Source of the DNA: Methylomagnum ishizawai
GTDB taxonomy: Bacteria; Pseudomonadota; Gammaproteobacteria; Methylococcales; Methylococcaceae
DNA length: 64,000 bases
Reading direction: 5' to 3'
Assembly (NCBI RefSeq): GCF_019670005.1
Contig: NZ_AP019783.1
Coordinates: 2,568,150-2,632,149 of the forward strand
The first letter of the stretch is position 1; each line of letters begins with the position of its first letter. The notes beneath the pieces are model-generated. The model saw only the letters and a program-made list of their open reading frames with translations, searched no databases and was not told where the DNA came from. Below are positions 18,502-32,186 of the stretch, one piece after another. The position numbers and the translations under genes are program-made.

Positions 18502-19728
18502 ATGCCCCTCGTCCGACCCTTCGCCGCCCTCCGCCCCGCGCCGGGCCGCGCCACCGAGATCATCGCCCCGCCCTACGATGTGCTGAACACCGCGGAAGCC
18601 CGTGCCCTGGCCCAGAACAAGCCCTGGAGCTTCCTGCATATCTCCAAGCCCGAAATCGACCTGCCGGAAGGCACCGACCCTTACGCGCCGGAAGTCTATG
18701 CCAAGGCCGCGCAAAACCTCGCCGACATGATCGCCGCCGGGGTGCTGCAACGCGACGGACAACCCTGTTATTACGTCTACCGGCTCGTGATGGACGGGCG
18801 CTCCCAGGTCGGCTTGGTGGCGAGCGCCAGCGTCGCGGCCTACGATAGCCACCGTATCCGCCGTCACGAATTCACCCGCCCCGATAAGGAAGACGACCGC
18901 GTCCGTCAGATCGATGCCTTGAACGCGCAGACCGGGCCGGTGTTATTGGCCTATCCCGACGCCCCGGCGGTCGATGCGATCCTGGCCGAAGTGTCCGCCG
19001 GTACGCCCGAAGCCGACGCCGTGGCGGAATCCGGAGTGCGGCACACGCTATGGGTGGTCCGCGATGCCCGGACCATCGCCGAACTGACCGGCCATTTCGA
19101 GGCGCTGCCTGCGCTGTATATCGCCGATGGGCATCACCGTTCGGCGGCGGCTTCCCGGATCGCGGCGGCGCGGCGCACCAGCGATGCCGAGGCCGATCAT
19201 GAGTATTTCCTGGCGGTGATGTTCCCCTACCATCAAATGCGTATCCTGGACTACAACCGCTTGATCCGGGATTTGCAGGGTTTGGACGAGGCGGAATTCT
19301 TGAACCGTGTGGCTGACCGGTTCGACATCGAGGCCAGCGCGGATCCGGTCCATCCGGCCAAGCCCGGCGAGTTCGGTTTATATCTGGGAGGGCGGTGGCG
19401 GCGTTTGAACATCCATAGCCATCTTATTCCGCAAGACCCGGTTGGACGTTTGGATGTGAGTTTGTTGCATGCCTATCTGATCGAGCCGATCCTGGGCATC
19501 GCCGATGCGCGGCGTGATAAGCGGATCGATTTCGTGGGTGGCATCCGGGGTTTGGGTGAATTGGAGCGTCGGGTCGATAGTGGCGAGATGGTTTTGGCTT
19601 TTTCCTTGTACCCTACCCGTATGCAGGATTTGATGGCGGTGGCGGATGTCGGTGAAGTGATGCCACCAAAGTCGACGTGGTTTGAGCCTAAATTGGCTGA
19701 TGGTATGGTTTCGCATGTGATTGTTTAG
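18502..19728 (+). CDS. DUF1015 family protein
   Basis: This 408-residue protein matches the DUF1015 family along its whole length. It starts VRPFAALRPAPGRATEIIAPPYDVLN and has the conserved HEFTRPDKEDDRVRQIDAL and YIADGHHRSAAAS motifs. The DGHHR motif suggests a metal- or phosphate-binding active site, and some relatives have been described as SpoIIE- or ParB-like phosphohydrolases. No function is established that I can rely on. It has its own AGGAG ribosome site and lies divergent from the TPR gene. The following 100 bases are very T-rich. Confidence 0.85.
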   Translation: MPLVRPFAALRPAPGRATEIIAPPYDVLNTAEARALAQNKPWSFLHISKPEIDLPEGTDPYAPEVYAKAAQNLADMIAAGVLQRDGQPCYYVYRLVMDGRSQVGLVASASVAAYDSHRIRRHEFTRPDKEDDRVRQIDALNAQTGPVLLAYPDAPAVDAILAEVSAGTPEADAVAESGVRHTLWVVRDARTIAELTGHFEALPALYIADGHHRSAAASRIAAARRTSDAEADHEYFLAVMFPYHQMRILDYNRLIRDLQGLDEAEFLNRVADRFDIEASADPVHPAKPGEFGLYLGGRWRRLNIHSHLIPQDPVGRLDVSLLHAYLIEPILGIADARRDKRIDFVGGIRGLGELERRVDSGEMVLAFSLYPTRMQDLMAVADVGEVMPPKSTWFEPKLADGMVSHVIV

Positions 19729-19769
19729 TTTTCTGGTTTTATTTTTTTGTGTTTTGGTTTTTATTCAAA

Positions 19770-19785
19770 ATGATACTGTTATCAT
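19770..19785. promoter_or_regulatory. Palindromic site upstream of the Tus-like gene (copy 1 of a 14-base repeat)
   Basis: ATGATA-CTGT-TATCAT is a perfect six-base inverted repeat with a four-base spacer. It lies in an AT-rich patch 45 bases before the Tus-like gene. Its first 14 bases recur exactly at 22096-22109. In E. coli, TerB lies in the tus promoter and mediates autoregulation, so a Ter-like role is proposed here. A dimeric repressor site is the main alternative. The spacing differs by one base from a Fur box. Confidence 0.45.
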
Positions 19786-19830
19786 AAAGCTTCCGAGACC
19801 GTACCCACGAACGCCATCGAGGAAACCGCC

Positions 19831-20721
19831 ATGTCCAGCCTGGATTCGCAAGCCCAAGTGTTGCTATTGCGCCATATCGGCGAGTTGGAAACGGCCTTGT
19901 TCAACCTGGGCGCGGCGGTGATCGCGGATGGCGGTCGGCCGGCCTGGGTCGAGGGACAGGATCAAACGGTGCTGGCCCGGCAGGCTTGCGCCGCCTTCCT
20001 GCAAAGGCTGGATTATTCGGACGCATTGGAACCGGGCGGTACCGAACGGCTGCAAGGTTTGCTCGGCGCCTCGGACGAGACTTTGCGCTGGGTGGGCACG
20101 GTGAACCGGCTCAAGCAAGCCCTGCACGGTTTGCTGATGCGGCTGGATTCCGGGGTGATCGAAGGACCGAAGGGCCAGCCCACCCAACGCGCCTGGACCG
20201 CGCAATTGCTGACCGGCATAGGCCGCGCCCGCTTCAACCGGCGGCAGGCGGTACGCAGCTTCACCATCCTGGACGCCCGGCCCGTCGCGGCTTCCTATTT
20301 CTGGGGCAAGGTGCGGAAGATCGTCCGCATCACCCGCGACGAGGCCCGGCTATTACTGGAAAAGCGCATCGCCGAAACCGGCGATATCGATCCCCGCCAC
20401 CGCTCCCAATTCGAGGCTTTGATGGACCTGCCCGAAGACGAACCCCTGGCCCAGGTGCAGCAACTCAAGGAATATCCCAGGGTGAACCTGACCTTTCCTA
20501 CGCCCGAAGGTCCGGTGCGCAAGCAGGTCATGGCCGCCGCCCCCCTTTTCTATCCGGCGGAGATCGGCGCGATGGCCCCGGAGATCATCCCTTTGCCCGA
20601 CTTGGAGAAGAAACGCCGCCGCCTGCGCCGCAACGACCTATCCATCGAACTCCATGCCTTCCTGCCTTCGATCCGTGTGCATCGCTATATCAAGGATGCC
20701 AAGCACACGGGCAAGGATTGA
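19831..20721 (+). CDS. Tus-like DNA replication terminus site-binding protein
   Basis: The 296-residue soluble, basic protein resembles E. coli Tus (309 residues), which binds Ter sites and blocks replication forks from one side. Aligning by eye, VNRLKQALHGLL (91-102) matches the Tus HINKLKTTFEHI segment. W122...L126-T-G-I130 matches the Tus W-x4-L-P-G-L pocket region. VRSFTILD (141-148), SYFWGKVRKI (155-164) and RDEARLLLEK (169-178) match Tus YRTLTVLH, RFGWANKHII and RDEVLAQLEK. The final strand LHAFLPSIRVHRYI parallels LRLIIPRLHLYV. Phe140 and His144 of the Tus cytosine-lock pocket do not appear conserved. Calling it a working fork barrier is inference. It is followed after 28 bases by a cytochrome gene. 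Confidence 0.65.
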   Translation: MSSLDSQAQVLLLRHIGELETALFNLGAAVIADGGRPAWVEGQDQTVLARQACAAFLQRLDYSDALEPGGTERLQGLLGASDETLRWVGTVNRLKQALHGLLMRLDSGVIEGPKGQPTQRAWTAQLLTGIGRARFNRRQAVRSFTILDARPVAASYFWGKVRKIVRITRDEARLLLEKRIAETGDIDPRHRSQFEALMDLPEDEPLAQVQQLKEYPRVNLTFPTPEGPVRKQVMAAAPLFYPAEIGAMAPEIIPLPDLEKKRRRLRRNDLSIELHAFLPSIRVHRYIKDAKHTGKD

Positions 20722-20749
20722 TTCCCCCATCCATGCTAGGAGCTTGCCC

Positions 20750-21061
20750 ATGAACATCCGATCCGGCCTCATCGTCGCCTGCTTCGCCGCCTGGGGCATA
20801 TCCCCGGCCTCCGCGCAGAACTTCGCCCGCGGGCAGGAACTGTTCGAGGACCATTGCCAAGCCTGCCACGAGGATTTCGGGCGGCCCGAAGTCCGGCATC
20901 TCCGCTCGGCGAAGGAACTCAGGGCCAGGATCGAGGCCTGGGCGGCGCATACCAATACCGGCTGGAAACAGGAGGATATCGAGGATGTGCTGTTCTATCT
21001 CGACCGGAGTTTTTACCGCTTCGACAAGAAGCCTTTGAAACTCGGGGCCGATCTCAAATAG
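20750..21061 (+). CDS. Small periplasmic c-type cytochrome
   Basis: The 103-residue product has a signal peptide (residues 1-22, cleavage after ASA) and a single haem-binding motif, C36-Q-A-C39-H40. After the haem there is no Met at all, so the sixth iron ligand cannot be the usual Met. Candidates are the histidines near residues 50 and 67, or the site is open. A GGAG ribosome site precedes the ATG at 20750. The gene overlaps the convergent srkA end by eight bases. Its redox partner is unknown. Confidence 0.8.
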   Translation: MNIRSGLIVACFAAWGISPASAQNFARGQELFEDHCQACHEDFGRPEVRHLRSAKELRARIEAWAAHTNTGWKQEDIEDVLFYLDRSFYRFDKKPLKLGADLK

Positions 21062-22040
21062 ACCACAGCGGCGGCTCGGCCATGCGGACGGTTTGTTCGC
21101 GGAGTTCGAGGATCCGCTCGTGCCAATAGCCCGGCGACTCGAACCAGGGGAAGGCCTGGGGGAACGCCGGGTCTTCCCAACGGCGGGCGATCCAACCGGC
21201 GTAGTGGATCATGCGCAGGGTGCGCAGGGCTTCGATCAGGCGCAATTCACGGAGGTCGAAGTCGAAGAAGGTTTCGTAGCCGGCCAGCAGATGGCCGAGT
21301 TGCCGCCCCATCTCCCCACGGTCGCCCGAGAGCAGCATCCACAAATCCTGGATGGCCGGTCCCATGCGGCTATCGTCGAAATCGACCAAGTGCGGGCCAT
21401 CGCCGGTCCACAGCACATTACCGGCGTAACAATCGCCGTGCAGGCGTAGCCGCGCCACTTCCCCGGCCCGCTCGAAACAGCGCCGGACCTGGTCCAAGGC
21501 CCGTTCGGTGGCATCGCGGTAGGCGTCGCGGAGTTCGGCGGGGATGAAGCCATGCGCCAGCAGATAAGCGCTGGGCTCCTCGCCGAAACCGGCGATATCG
21601 ATGCCGGGACGGGCTTGGTAGGGCCGCAACGCGCCCACGGCGTGGATACGGCCCAAGAGCCGCCCCATCTGTTCCAAAATGGCGTCGTCGTTGAATTCCG
21701 GCGCATAGCCGCCCTGGCGGGGAAATACGGCGAAACGGAAACCTTGGTGGGTGTGCAGCGTGGAGCCATCGCCGCCGACCAGCGCGGGGACGGCGGGGAG
21801 TTCGGATTCGGCCAATTCCCGCACGAACTCGTGTTCCTCCAGGATCGCCGCGTCGTTCCAGCGGCCAGGCCGGTAGAATTTGGCGACCACGGGTGGTCCC
21901 TCTTCCATGCCGATCTGGTAGACCCGGTTCTCATAGCTGTTGAGCGCGGCCAAGCGGCCATCGCAGGGGAATCCGGCGCTATCCAAAGCATTCAGGATGC
22001 AATCCGGGGTGAGCGTGGCATAGGGTGTGGTGTTGGTCAT
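21054..22040 (-). CDS. srkA: Stress response kinase A (SrkA/YihE), aminoglycoside-phosphotransferase fold
   Basis: SrkA is a Ser/Thr protein kinase of the APH fold that protects against stress-induced cell death in E. coli. From the ATG at 22040 the protein is 328 residues, exactly the usual length; a start 15 codons upstream lacks support. Diagnostic segments are LNSYENRVYQIG (nucleotide loop), VAKFYRPGRW (catalytic Lys), LHGDCYAGNVLW (Brenner-type catalytic loop) and VDFDDSRMGP (metal-binding Asp). It is monocistronic and faces the cytochrome gene. Confidence 0.9.
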   Translation of the reverse strand: MTNTTPYATLTPDCILNALDSAGFPCDGRLAALNSYENRVYQIGMEEGPPVVAKFYRPGRWNDAAILEEHEFVRELAESELPAVPALVGGDGSTLHTHQGFRFAVFPRQGGYAPEFNDDAILEQMGRLLGRIHAVGALRPYQARPGIDIAGFGEEPSAYLLAHGFIPAELRDAYRDATERALDQVRRCFERAGEVARLRLHGDCYAGNVLWTGDGPHLVDFDDSRMGPAIQDLWMLLSGDRGEMGRQLGHLLAGYETFFDFDLRELRLIEALRTLRMIHYAGWIARRWEDPAFPQAFPWFESPGYWHERILELREQTVRMAEPPLWSI

Positions 22041-22392
22041 GCCCCATTCTACCCCTAGTCCATCTTCGTTGGGCGCGCGGATCACGCCAGCGCTTATGAT
22101 ACTGTTATCTTAATACATGGAAATATAAAAGAAACGCGGGCCGGGCCATGGCGATGCGGCCCCTCGGTCATCGAATCAGCAGGCCGTGCTGGCTCCGCAA
22201 CACTTCCAGGCCCTCGAATCGTTGGGCAACCGACCGGACGGGCCGCTACTCATGGGGAAACGAAGGATTGGCCCCGATCTTGTAAATCTGGTGCCAGACC
22301 CCTGGAGAAGTCCGTCCCCTTCTCCATGGAACGGCTTGGAAGCCCCGTCGCCCGCCTTTTCGGCTGCGCGCAATCACAGGAGTGCCCCCCCA
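22041..22392. other. 352-base intergenic region holding copy 2 of the 14-base repeat
   Basis: This gap separates the divergent srkA and pyruvyl-transferase genes. Apart from the repeat at 22096-22109, an AT-rich segment at 22096-22133 may carry promoters. I see no gene or RNA here. Confidence 0.5.
22096..22109 (+). repeat. Copy 2 of ATGATACTGTTATC
   Basis: These 14 bases are identical, and in the same orientation, to 19770-19783 upstream of the Tus-like gene. The palindrome of copy 1 is broken here by a single base (TATCTT instead of TATCAT). A shared binding protein is likely; the Tus-like protein or an unknown regulator are candidates. Confidence 0.5.
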
Positions 22393-23523
22393 ATGAACCC
22401 CAAGACCCTCTTCGTCATCGGTGATTTACACAACCTTGGCGACCAATACCTCGGATATATCGAAGCGCGGCATGTGGCGGAACTTTCCGGCCAGGATGTC
22501 GCGCTGGCCCCCTACAATCCGGTCCCGCCGCGGACGGCGGCTTGGTTCGCCCAATCCGGCCTCAAGCTCGAACCCATCCGCCGCAATCCACCGGGATTCC
22601 TGGGCCGCTGCCTCAAGGCCAAACTGGTGATCGGCGGGGGGCAAATCATCCGCGAACAAGTCTCGGCAGGCTTCCTGCTGATGTTGATGCTGGGGACGAC
22701 CCTGGCGGCGTGGAGGGCGGAAAAAGCCCGTGTGGTCGGCGCGGGCGTCGGCACGCTCGAATCGCGCTGGAAACGCCGGGCTTGGCGCTACATCCTGGGC
22801 CGCTGCGAATCCATCGGCCTGCGCGACGAAAGCTCCCTCCGCCGGCTGGGCGCGGCCTTCCCCGAACTACTTCCCAAACTGCGGCTGACCTCCGATGTGG
22901 CCTTCCTGGCGGGATCGCTCCCGCCCGGCCCGGTGGATTCCCAAACCTGCCTGATGGCCCTGGCCCACGACGCCGGGGAAGGCCGCGACAGCGATCCGGA
23001 ATCGGTGGTCGAACTGGTGGGGGCATTGGCCGGACGGGGGCTGGTCGCGGAAGTCCGTCTCGTGGCGCACGATCCGAGACCGGACCTCGACCTGGCAACC
23101 GGCCAGCATATCGCCGGGCTGATCCAACGACGCTTGAATATTCCGGCCACGCTGGTGCCCTGCCCGACCCTGGATGGCCTGCTGGCCGAATACCGGCGCT
23201 CCCGCGTGGTGGTCACGGCCCGGCTGCACGGCCTGATCCTGGGGGTATTGCATGGGAAGCCGGTGATCCCGGTGTTCGATAGCACCGGGAAAATCCAGCC
23301 CTTCGCGGACGCGTTCGGCCTGCCGGTCCTATCCGGCACCGGCAGCCCGTCCGAATGGCGGGAAAGCCTGCGCCAAGCGGTCGAAAGGGTCGGGGGGTTT
23401 TCCCCTTCGTCCCTGGACCGGGCGCTACAGGTCCATGCGCGGCGGGCGGCGGACAACTTCGCCGGCTTGGACTTTATGCCGGACCTGCCGACCGACCTCC
23501 CGGCCGAGTTGGCCAAGCTCTGA
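22393..23523 (+). CDS. Polysaccharide pyruvyl transferase family protein
   Basis: The 376-residue product belongs to the PS_pyruv_trans (CsaB/WcaK) family, which adds pyruvate ketals to sugars of exported polysaccharides. It starts with IGDLHNLGDQYLGYIEA, which corresponds to the family's N-terminal nucleotide-like loop. KLVIGGGQIIRE and the C-terminal signature VVVTARLHGLILGVLHGKPVIPV are also present. AGGAG lies ten bases before the ATG at 22393; in-frame codons upstream are unlikely to be coding. No other polysaccharide genes are nearby, so the acceptor is unknown. Confidence 0.85.
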   Translation: MNPKTLFVIGDLHNLGDQYLGYIEARHVAELSGQDVALAPYNPVPPRTAAWFAQSGLKLEPIRRNPPGFLGRCLKAKLVIGGGQIIREQVSAGFLLMLMLGTTLAAWRAEKARVVGAGVGTLESRWKRRAWRYILGRCESIGLRDESSLRRLGAAFPELLPKLRLTSDVAFLAGSLPPGPVDSQTCLMALAHDAGEGRDSDPESVVELVGALAGRGLVAEVRLVAHDPRPDLDLATGQHIAGLIQRRLNIPATLVPCPTLDGLLAEYRRSRVVVTARLHGLILGVLHGKPVIPVFDSTGKIQPFADAFGLPVLSGTGSPSEWRESLRQAVERVGGFSPSSLDRALQVHARRAADNFAGLDFMPDLPTDLPAELAKL

Positions 23524-23529
23524 TCGCTA

Positions 23530-24918
<1,389 letters not shown>

Positions 24919-25164
24919 GTTGCTCTCTCTCGTCAAGTTTTGTAGGAAGCCTGCCAGCAGGGCCGGGTCGAACGGCCAGCCCAGTTCCCGCCCCGATCCG
25001 GGGTCGCGCAGGACCGGGATGCGGAGCCCGTAGCGCTCCATCAGGCCGGGATCGTCGGCGATATCGATGGAACACCACGCGAAAGAGGCCGCCGCCCGGC
25101 ACAGGGCCGCAGCCTCGTCGCAGAGATGGCAGCCGTAAGTGCCATAGAGTTCGAGGCGGCTCAA
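24919..25164 (-). CDS. Glutaredoxin-like domain (DUF836 type), in frame with and upstream of fumC
   Basis: Eighty-two codons encode a small thioredoxin-fold domain starting [20 protein letters not shown]. The redox CHLC motif lies at residues 12-15 and the conserved cis-Pro region is RIPVLRDP. Free-standing members of this family end near the sequence GFLQNL, but here no stop follows. Five more residues lead straight into the fumarase ATG in the same frame. Translation starts at TTG (25164), which overlaps the stop of the yqhA-like gene as TTGA, so coupling is likely. It is either a true glutaredoxin-fumarase fusion or a lost stop codon. Confidence 0.7.
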
Positions 25165-25691
25165 TGCGGCTTGCTCCCGGCGGGGCTGTCGCCGTGGCCG
25201 TGCTTGGTGATTTTATCGATCACCGCCATGAAATAGGCGGAGACCACGAAGGTCAGGTGCAAAAAGATCGACCACATGATCTTGTCGTCCGGCATCCGCT
25301 CGACGTTCATAAACACCTTAAGCAGGTGGATCGAGGAAATGGCGACGATGGACGCCGCGACCTTCATCTTCAAGGAGCCGGAATCCAGCTTGCCCAGCCA
25401 GCCCAGCCGCTCGGTGTCCTCGGTCAATTCCAATTGGGACACGGAATTCTCGTAGCCGCTGATCATCACCATGACCAGGAGGCTGCCGACCAGCACCATG
25501 TCGATCAAGGACAGCACGGTGAGGACCAGGTCTTCCTCGGCGGTTTCCAGCACATGGGGCAGGACGTGGAAGGCTTCCTGGAAGAATTTGAGGCCCAGGG
25601 CGATCAGCCCCAGGCTCATCCCCAGGTAGATGGGGGCGAGCAGCCAGCGGCTGGCGTACATGCAGCGTTCGAGCAGGTGTTCTACGGTCAT
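25161..25691 (-). CDS. YqhA/UPF0114 family inner-membrane protein
   Basis: The 176-residue protein has four membrane segments and the family signature [20 protein letters not shown] at its N terminus. [20 protein letters not shown] lies in the second half. The family (TIGR00645) has no firm function. I chose the ATG at 25691 because it gives the usual N terminus. The stop overlaps the TTG start of the glutaredoxin-like domain. Confidence 0.88.
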   Translation of the reverse strand: MTVEHLLERCMYASRWLLAPIYLGMSLGLIALGLKFFQEAFHVLPHVLETAEEDLVLTVLSLIDMVLVGSLLVMVMISGYENSVSQLELTEDTERLGWLGKLDSGSLKMKVAASIVAISSIHLLKVFMNVERMPDDKIMWSIFLHLTFVVSAYFMAVIDKITKHGHGDSPAGSKPH

Positions 25692-25909
25692 ATCGGGGAG
25701 ATTGGTTCTAAGAGGTTGATAAGCGGATTGGGCGGGACTTGAGTCAAAAGAGCCCGGCGGGCTTATCAATGGGGTGGGATGGAAGCCTTATCAAGCCGTC
25801 TGCTCCACCATCGCGGCCAGGATGCCAATACCTCGGGCTTTGGCGGCGGCGATGCCCAGTCGGTGCTAGCGCGTTTCAGGTTGAAGTCTCTATAGGGCAT
25901 TGTCGGTGC

Positions 25910-26941
25910 TTATAGAGCCATACCTATTTCCTTAGCGATCCGAGCCGCCAAACTCTTAAACTCCTTTTTTGCAGCTTGCACCGCGCCGGCGTGTGAACCA
26001 ATAGCACCATCCGCCGAAGTCAGGTTGAAAATGGGCTTACGATGCTCTTGCGCCATAGGGATCAAGCTACGGTAATGCTTGATGGTCGCCAAACAATAAG
26101 GGTCGTCTTCCTGACGCACGATTTCAACGGTTTCGTCAGGACCTGGCTTTTCATTCAGCACGAATTCCCGGTAGACGTTGGGAATACGCTGTATCCACTT
26201 ATCGTAAGCTTTGACCGGACGATCCAGCCTCACCCCATGCTGTTGACAAACATACCCAATAGGCTGCATCCGACCCTGTGGTAACCTGAACCCTGGAAAA
26301 CTGGATTTATCCCGGCTCTCATCCCAATTATCAAGCCTTTTCCGCCATAGGTTTTTCCAGGTCCGTAGCGTAGGCCCGAGATTTTTCAACCCTTGCAAAG
26401 AAAACAAATCCGCCCCCAAGGGAATCACCACATAATCCGACGCCAACAGCACCGAACGGTTGATCGCGCCAAGGTTGGGACCTATATCGACCAAAACCAC
26501 GTCCGCCTGGACCTTGGAAGCGGCCATTTGCATGACTTGCCAGAAGGAACTGAGTATCCGCATGGGACGATAAAGGTTGTTATCACCCATGCTATTCGGC
26601 CATTCAGCCGACAAAGCATCCTCATAACCGGATAAATCTACGTCACCCGGCAAAAGATAAAGGTCGGTAGCGATGTTCTGTAGAGAAGGCTCGGTAATAT
26701 CGCCTACGCCCGTCAGCGGTTTCACACATTTATAGATGGTGGAACCAGTACCCGATTGATTCCAAACCTCTTCTATTTTTTCCTCATCCAGAAAAGCCGC
26801 TGTAAGATTGGATTGCGGGTCCAGGTCAATCGCCACAACACGCTTTCTTAATTCCGACAAGGTCCATGCCAAATGATAAATCAGCGAGGTTTTGCCCACA
26901 CCCCCTTTGTTATTGAAAAACGTCAATACCGAGGTGCTCAT
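25910..26941 (-). CDS. ParA/MinD-type ATPase, orphan
   Basis: The 343-residue product is a ParA-superfamily ATPase with a deviant Walker A KGGVGKTS (residues 12-19). Walker A' is VVAIDLDPQSN and Walker B is VVLVDIGPN. It lacks an N-terminal helix-turn-helix and no parB follows, so classical plasmid partition is unlikely. Its ATG overlaps the stop of the AlbA_2 gene (ATGA), showing a two-gene operon. Codons and base composition are visibly AT-richer than the flanking metH and fumC genes, a sign of recent acquisition. A role in a defence or mobile-element module is inference. Confidence 0.85.
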   Translation of the reverse strand: MSTSVLTFFNNKGGVGKTSLIYHLAWTLSELRKRVVAIDLDPQSNLTAAFLDEEKIEEVWNQSGTGSTIYKCVKPLTGVGDITEPSLQNIATDLYLLPGDVDLSGYEDALSAEWPNSMGDNNLYRPMRILSSFWQVMQMAASKVQADVVLVDIGPNLGAINRSVLLASDYVVIPLGADLFSLQGLKNLGPTLRTWKNLWRKRLDNWDESRDKSSFPGFRLPQGRMQPIGYVCQQHGVRLDRPVKAYDKWIQRIPNVYREFVLNEKPGPDETVEIVRQEDDPYCLATIKHYRSLIPMAQEHRKPIFNLTSADGAIGSHAGAVQAAKKEFKSLAARIAKEIGMAL

Positions 26942-28146
26942 GGCTTAGCCTTTAAAATGCAAGACACCGCGCTCTGGCTGGTTTCAAACTCGGGGGGCGG
27001 ATTGCCATTTCTATCCATTTCCCTCCTGGCAACCGCGATACCCCGGCCAAAGGCTTGCACAAAGCCGAATGTCTTCAATACGTCGGCCATATTCGGATTC
27101 CGATAGTCCGTGATGCCCGGCCTGCCGAAATTTTCCGATGTCACATTGCCATAAGGACCGCCTGGGCTGTTAATTTCGATACGGTCATTGAACCAATAAA
27201 TACGCACCGGGGCATGGGTGCTTTCATAGGTGCGATGCAATACCGCGTTGTATAGTATTTGTTGGATGGCCGCCAGCGGATAAGGCGTGGTCCTGATATG
27301 CGTGGCGGCGGTTGTAATATCCATGGCGATCCGGTTGTGCGCCTTGATTTTCTCCAAGGTCCGACGCAACATTTCGACCAACGCGCCCGTTATTTCTTCT
27401 TCGTCATCGACCGGGTCGGCCAGGTCCACCCCATCAATACGTAGGAATTGGATATAGGCTCCCGGCAGGAAATCCTGCGGACTTTTGCCCAAGCTCAACA
27501 AACCCAGCACGGTCGGCGTTGTATCCATCGGCGATACGATCATCTTGCATGAGGCCAACCGTTCTTCATAAGTCCGGCCATTGCTTTCCAATATATCGGC
27601 AGCGAAAGCCGCCGGCAGGAACTCATTCTCGAAAACGGTCTTTGAAATATCAGAAAGCTTGGCGATGGGGATGGGATAAATATCGAACGGAATATTTTTA
27701 TATCTCCTCCTCTCGTTCAATATCCGCTCTTCCTGCTCGTTGGCGATGGACCGGCGCGGCCCCGTCCGTATCCAGATGCGGCCTTCATATTTGACCGGCG
27801 GCATATCGGACGGCATGACGGTCACCACGGCCATCCCTGCCCCTTTTATCACCCGTTTCTCCACGGATAACACCGGAAGCGGCAGGATATTACCATCCGT
27901 TTTCATATCGGCGAGCGCGAGCAAAAGCTGGTCCGAGATATCCAATCCCGTCGGCACTCCCTCATCCTTGGCACCGATAAACAATACACCCGCCTCGTTG
28001 TGATTCGGCAAATCGTTGGCGAAAGCACACACCGCTTGGCGGGCCTTTTTGGGGACATCGCCTTTAAAGGTTTCCTTGCGCTCCACCCGGTCCGACTCGG
28101 TATCACTCAAAAGGGCTTCGAGTTCTAGGTCCGAATATCGTTTCAT
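26938..28146 (-). CDS. Schlafen AlbA_2 / HATPase_c_4 putative DNA-binding ATP-binding protein
   Basis: The 402-residue product opens with a Schlafen-type AlbA_2 domain (about residues 10-150; ESDRVERKETF, AVCAFANDLPN, GVLFIGAKDEG, VKYEGRIWIRTGP). It ends with the RecG-like HATPase_c_4 region (about 290-385; IQQILYNAVLHRTYE, RIEINSPGGP, RNPNMADVLKTFGFVQAFGRGI). Such proteins are usually called putative transcriptional regulators, and AlbA_2 also occurs in several defence systems. It is the first gene of the two-gene unit with the ParA ATPase and shares its lower GC. The exact activity cannot be told from sequence. Confidence 0.85.
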   Translation of the reverse strand: MKRYSDLELEALLSDTESDRVERKETFKGDVPKKARQAVCAFANDLPNHNEAGVLFIGAKDEGVPTGLDISDQLLLALADMKTDGNILPLPVLSVEKRVIKGAGMAVVTVMPSDMPPVKYEGRIWIRTGPRRSIANEQEERILNERRRYKNIPFDIYPIPIAKLSDISKTVFENEFLPAAFAADILESNGRTYEERLASCKMIVSPMDTTPTVLGLLSLGKSPQDFLPGAYIQFLRIDGVDLADPVDDEEEITGALVEMLRRTLEKIKAHNRIAMDITTAATHIRTTPYPLAAIQQILYNAVLHRTYESTHAPVRIYWFNDRIEINSPGGPYGNVTSENFGRPGITDYRNPNMADVLKTFGFVQAFGRGIAVARREMDRNGNPPPEFETSQSAVSCILKAKP

Positions 28147-28220
28147 GTCCTAATTACCGGTTGTTTATAGCAATCCATACAAAAACGGCCCTTCAATAAC
28201 CACCTTTGCTATTCCTTAAC

Positions 28221-31931
<3,711 letters not shown>

Positions 31932-32186
31932 CGTGTCCTGTTCCTGTGGAGAAAAAGCGGAAGGTTTGCCCGGAAGTCCGGGCGGCATATTTTAGTCGGG
32001 GCGGACCTTGGTATAAACAGCCCCTAGCCTTGGCAAACCCTTGGGTTTCCTTGCTATCGGGAAATGAAAAATGTAAAAATTCGGCGTTCTTTATCCACGA
32101 GGCCCACAGATTCCGCCGACATCGGTGCCCCGATCCCGGCACGGAAAGCCTGGGCTTCCCACAACAACAACGCCAAGGGGGTTATT

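Noticed and set aside
25791-25866. Short minus-strand frame ending in a plausible protein tail (about 24 codons) between the yqhA-like gene and parA
   Set aside because: It is bounded by stops and too short to match to any family; it may be a gene remnant at the island edge but cannot be supported.
31932-32186. Possible cobalamin or SAH riboswitch upstream of metH
   Set aside because: Only a six-base-pair hairpin (31968-31973 with 31978-31983) is seen; no B12-box or SAH-riboswitch core is recognisable.
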